In this document: one piece after another, positions 16,859 through 19,434 of the stretch | How positions within the stretch are numbered: the first letter of the stretch is position 1 | How the letters are laid out: every line of letters starts with the position of its first letter | Origin: Ophiobolus disseminans | Lineage: Eukaryota; Ascomycota; Dothideomycetes; Pleosporales; Phaeosphaeriaceae | Length of the DNA stretch: 19,434 bases | Reading direction: 5' to 3' | Assembly: GCA_010093685.1 (NCBI GenBank) | Contig: MU006255.1 | Span: 45,710 to 65,143, forward strand | Program-made: the position numbers and the translations under genes | Notes under the pieces: generated by a model | The model's input: only the letters and a program-made list of their open reading frames with translations | The model's database searches: none | What the model was told of the DNA's origin: nothing

Positions 16859-19434
16859 ATGCATCTCCTGAAGTACGGCGAAAATGGAGAATTCACGATC
16901 ATCAGCTTCGAGGAGAATGAGCTGCCTCTTTATGCGATACTTTCCCACACCTGGGGAGCAGATGAAGAGGAGGTGACTTTTGCGGACATCGTGAAGGGCG
17001 GTGGCAAGGCCAAGCCTGGCTACAAGAAGATTCGTTTCTGCGGAGAGCAGGCACAACAAGATGGGCTGGAGTACTTCTGGATTGATACCTGCTGCATCAA
17101 CACGGCAAACAAGGCTGAGCACTCTCTAGCCATTCGGTCCATGTTTCGGTGGTACCGCAACGCTGCTCGATGTTATGTCTATCTGTCGGATGTCGCTAGC
17201 CTACCTTCCGTGGTTGCTCAAGGCCAGTACAATTTCCAATGGCTTACCTGGACCTGGATGTTCCCTGTTCTCTCCTATCTATTAAGCTGGTACAACAGCA
17301 CGATCCAACGCCTTTCTCATTCGCGACATGTTTCCTGTCCTCCTATGGATAGCGATATCGTATGCAGCCAGCAAGAATCCGAATCTAAGCTCCAGAAAAG
17401 CAGATGGTTCACCCGCGGATGGACACTGCAGGAACTTCTTGCACCGCCTATAGTAGAATTCTTCTCTAAGGAGGGAATCAAGCTTGGGGACAAGCTTTCG
17501 CTGACACAGGAATTGCGTAAAGTCACAGGCATCCCTAGTTCAGCGCTGCACGGCACACCTTTGTCTGACTTTGACGTTCTTGAGCGCATCTCGTGGAGTG
17601 AACATCGTACAACGAAGATACCGGCAGACTATGCATACTCTCTAATGGGCATTCTCGGTGTCAGTTTGTCACCAATCGACGGAGAGAGCCCAGCTGAAGC
17701 GATGAAACGAGTTAGAGATGAGGTCGAGAAGCAAAATCAGTGCGTCCGAGACCTGCGCCTTAGCAATCCGCGCGACGATAAAAAACGCATTGAGGAGACA
17801 AAAGGCGGGCTGCTAGCAGATTCCTACCGCTGGATTCTGGACAACAATGCCTTCCAGCAATGGCAGCAAGACCCAGACAGCCGACTACTGTGGGTGAAAG
17901 GTGACCCTGGCAAAGGCAAGACAATGCTACTCTGCGGTATTATGGATGAACTCCCACACTCAATGCCTAAGGGCGCCCTTCTGTCGTACTTCTTCTGTCA
18001 AGCGACCGACTCGAACATTAATAGTGCTACAGCCGTGCTACGAGGCTTGCTATATATGCTTATGCACCAACAACCGTCGCTTGTGTCGCATATCCGCAGG
18101 AAGCACGATCACGCAGGTGTAAGCTTATTCGAGGACGCAAATGCCTGGGTCGCCTTGACAGAAATCTTTGCAGACGTGCTGCAAGACGTTAGCTTAAGTA
18201 CGACGTATCTGATCATTGATGCACTAGACGAATGCGTCACTGACCTGCCAAAGCTGCTTGGCTTTATCGCAAGGCAGTCATCTGTGTCCTCTCGTGTTAA
18301 GTGGATTGTTTCCAGTCGCAACTGGCCAGCTATTGAGAAAGAGCTAGAAACCGCAGAGAACCAAACGAGGCTGAGCCTCGAACTGAACGCCGAATCAGTT
18401 GCGACGGCAGTTAAGATATTCATCGAGTGGAAGGTGTGCCAGCTAGCGCACAGGAAGGGCTTCAAGCTAGAGATGCAAGACGCCGTGCTCCAGCACTTGG
18501 CATCAAACGCCAACAACACCTTCCTCTGGGTGGCATTAGTGTGCCAAGAACTAGAGCGGACCGAAAACTGGAACGTACTAAAGAAGCTAAGCTCAATCCC
18601 CCTGGGGCTTGACGCTTTATACAGGCGGATGATCGACCAAGTTATTGTTTCTGACAGCGCCGAGATCTGTCTGCAGGTCCTTGCGTCAACTGCAGTCTTA
18701 TATCGACCTGTTACTATCACCGAATTATTTTCGCTCGTTGAGCTGCTTGATGACCTAGTTGATAATCTAGAGTCGGTGCGAAAGATCGTCAGCCTTTGCG
18801 GATCGTTCCTTACACTTCGAGAAGACACAGTATACTTTGTGCATCAGTCTGCAAAAGACTTTCTCTTCGCAAAGGCGTTTGATGAGGTATTTCCAGATGG
18901 GACTAAAACCGCTCATCGTGTAATCTTTTCACAGTCGCTGGTAATTCTATCCAGGGCATTGCACAGGGACATGTACAGCTTAGAAGCGCCAGGATATCCT
19001 ATTGAGAACGTTAAACTACCCGAGGCAGACCCGTTAGCAGTATCACGGTACCCGTGCGTCTACTGGATCGATCATCTGTGCGATTCAAACGCTGAGTTTC
19101 TGGAGAATAGCAGTGGTGACCTGCAAGTTGCCAGAGGACTTAATATGTTCTTAAGAAAGAAGTATCTCTACTGGCTAGAAGGGCTTAGTCTTTGCCACAG
19201 TGTAGGGAAAGGCGTTATCTCAATGACAAAACTGTGGTTTTTAGTGCAGGTAAGTCGTTCAAAGTCTGCGTATCTGTGTTGCGTAATTAAGATGCTAACG
19301 CTAGTAGGAAATGCGTGACTACGATGGACTAAGTCAACTTGTTGAAGATGCACGGCGATTTATTATGTACCACAAAGGGGCTATCGAGGGTTTTCCTCTC
19401 CAGACATATGCGTCTGCGCTCCTGTTCAGTCCGA
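16859..19434 (+). CDS. HET-NACHT STAND protein, 3' partial
   Basis: ATG 16859 (MHLLKYGENGEFTIISFEEN) fits the usual HET start. HET domain (about residues 24-270): YAILSHTWGADEEEVTF, GYKKIRFCGEQAQQDGL, EYFWIDTCCI, AIRSMFRWYRNA, then SRWFTRGWTLQELLAP and ADYAYSLMGILGVSL. NACHT follows: Walker A GDPGKGKT (348-355), Walker B YLIIDALDEC (450-459). Exon 1 ends at 19249 (codon 797); an intron 19250-19307 (GTAAGT...GCTAACG...TAG, 58 bp, phase 0) joins it to EMRDYDGLSQLVEDARRF and then PLQTYASALLFSP, still open at the window edge. Relatives end in WD40, ankyrin or other repeats, which would lie beyond 19434. HET domains induce incompatibility cell death; NACHT is the oligomerising switch. Odd: about 70 residues separate YLSDV from SRWFTRGWT, longer than usual, with a hydrophobic stretch at about 127-145. 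Confidence 0.9.

Overview
The window looks like a gene-poor, repeat-bearing accessory region of a filamentous ascomycete (Pezizomycotina; a Pleosporales-like dothideomycete would fit). The evidence is short introns of 49-58 bp with CTAAC-type branch sites, HET and NACHT/STAND genes with WD40, ankyrin or TPR repeats, a Fot1/pogo-type transposase, a Ty3/gypsy integrase relic, and nonsense codons of the C:G-to-T:A type expected from RIP. The species cannot be fixed from this sequence alone.

Layout. 1-398: C-terminal end of a kinesin-light-chain-type TPR protein that starts outside the window. 399-2164: no intact gene; a Ty3/gypsy integrase fragment (about 1290-1479) and a 42-bp near-perfect palindrome (2098-2139). 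2165-3184 (-): F-box plus ankyrin-repeat protein. 3185-4789: no gene, but an 18-base G run. 4790-5911 (+): a four-exon RBR (RING1-IBR-RING2) ubiquitin ligase gene interrupted by an in-frame TAG and probably by a damaged splice acceptor. 6253-6957 (-): BAH-like domain protein. 7429-7704 (-): small putative membrane protein.

7996-15633 is the main discovery: a 7,638-bp segment bounded by 41-bp inverted repeats (39/41 identical), each flanked by TA. Inside, on the minus strand, lie (i) a DDD transposase of the Tc1/mariner-pogo (Fot1-like) superfamily with two nonsense codons, and (ii) a complete three-exon NLR-type gene of 1,396 codons: HeLo/PigL_N-like N-terminus, NACHT ATPase, and 13 highly similar WD40 repeats plus a degenerate 14th. 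The NLR has no disabling mutation once a 58-bp GT-AG intron and a 50-bp GC-AG intron are removed. The simplest reading is a pogo-like transposon carrying an NLR as cargo.

15839-15879 is a third, more diverged copy of the same terminal repeat. It faces right, towards a HET-NACHT gene (16859 to beyond 19434), so a second element of this kind may begin here; its other end would lie outside the window.

Together the genes suggest an innate-immunity or heterokaryon-incompatibility neighbourhood: STAND receptors with HET or HeLo-like death effectors and repeat-type sensors, plus F-box and RBR ubiquitin ligase components. At least one receptor may be mobile. Joint function is inference; the gene families, terminal repeats, introns and stop codons are read directly.
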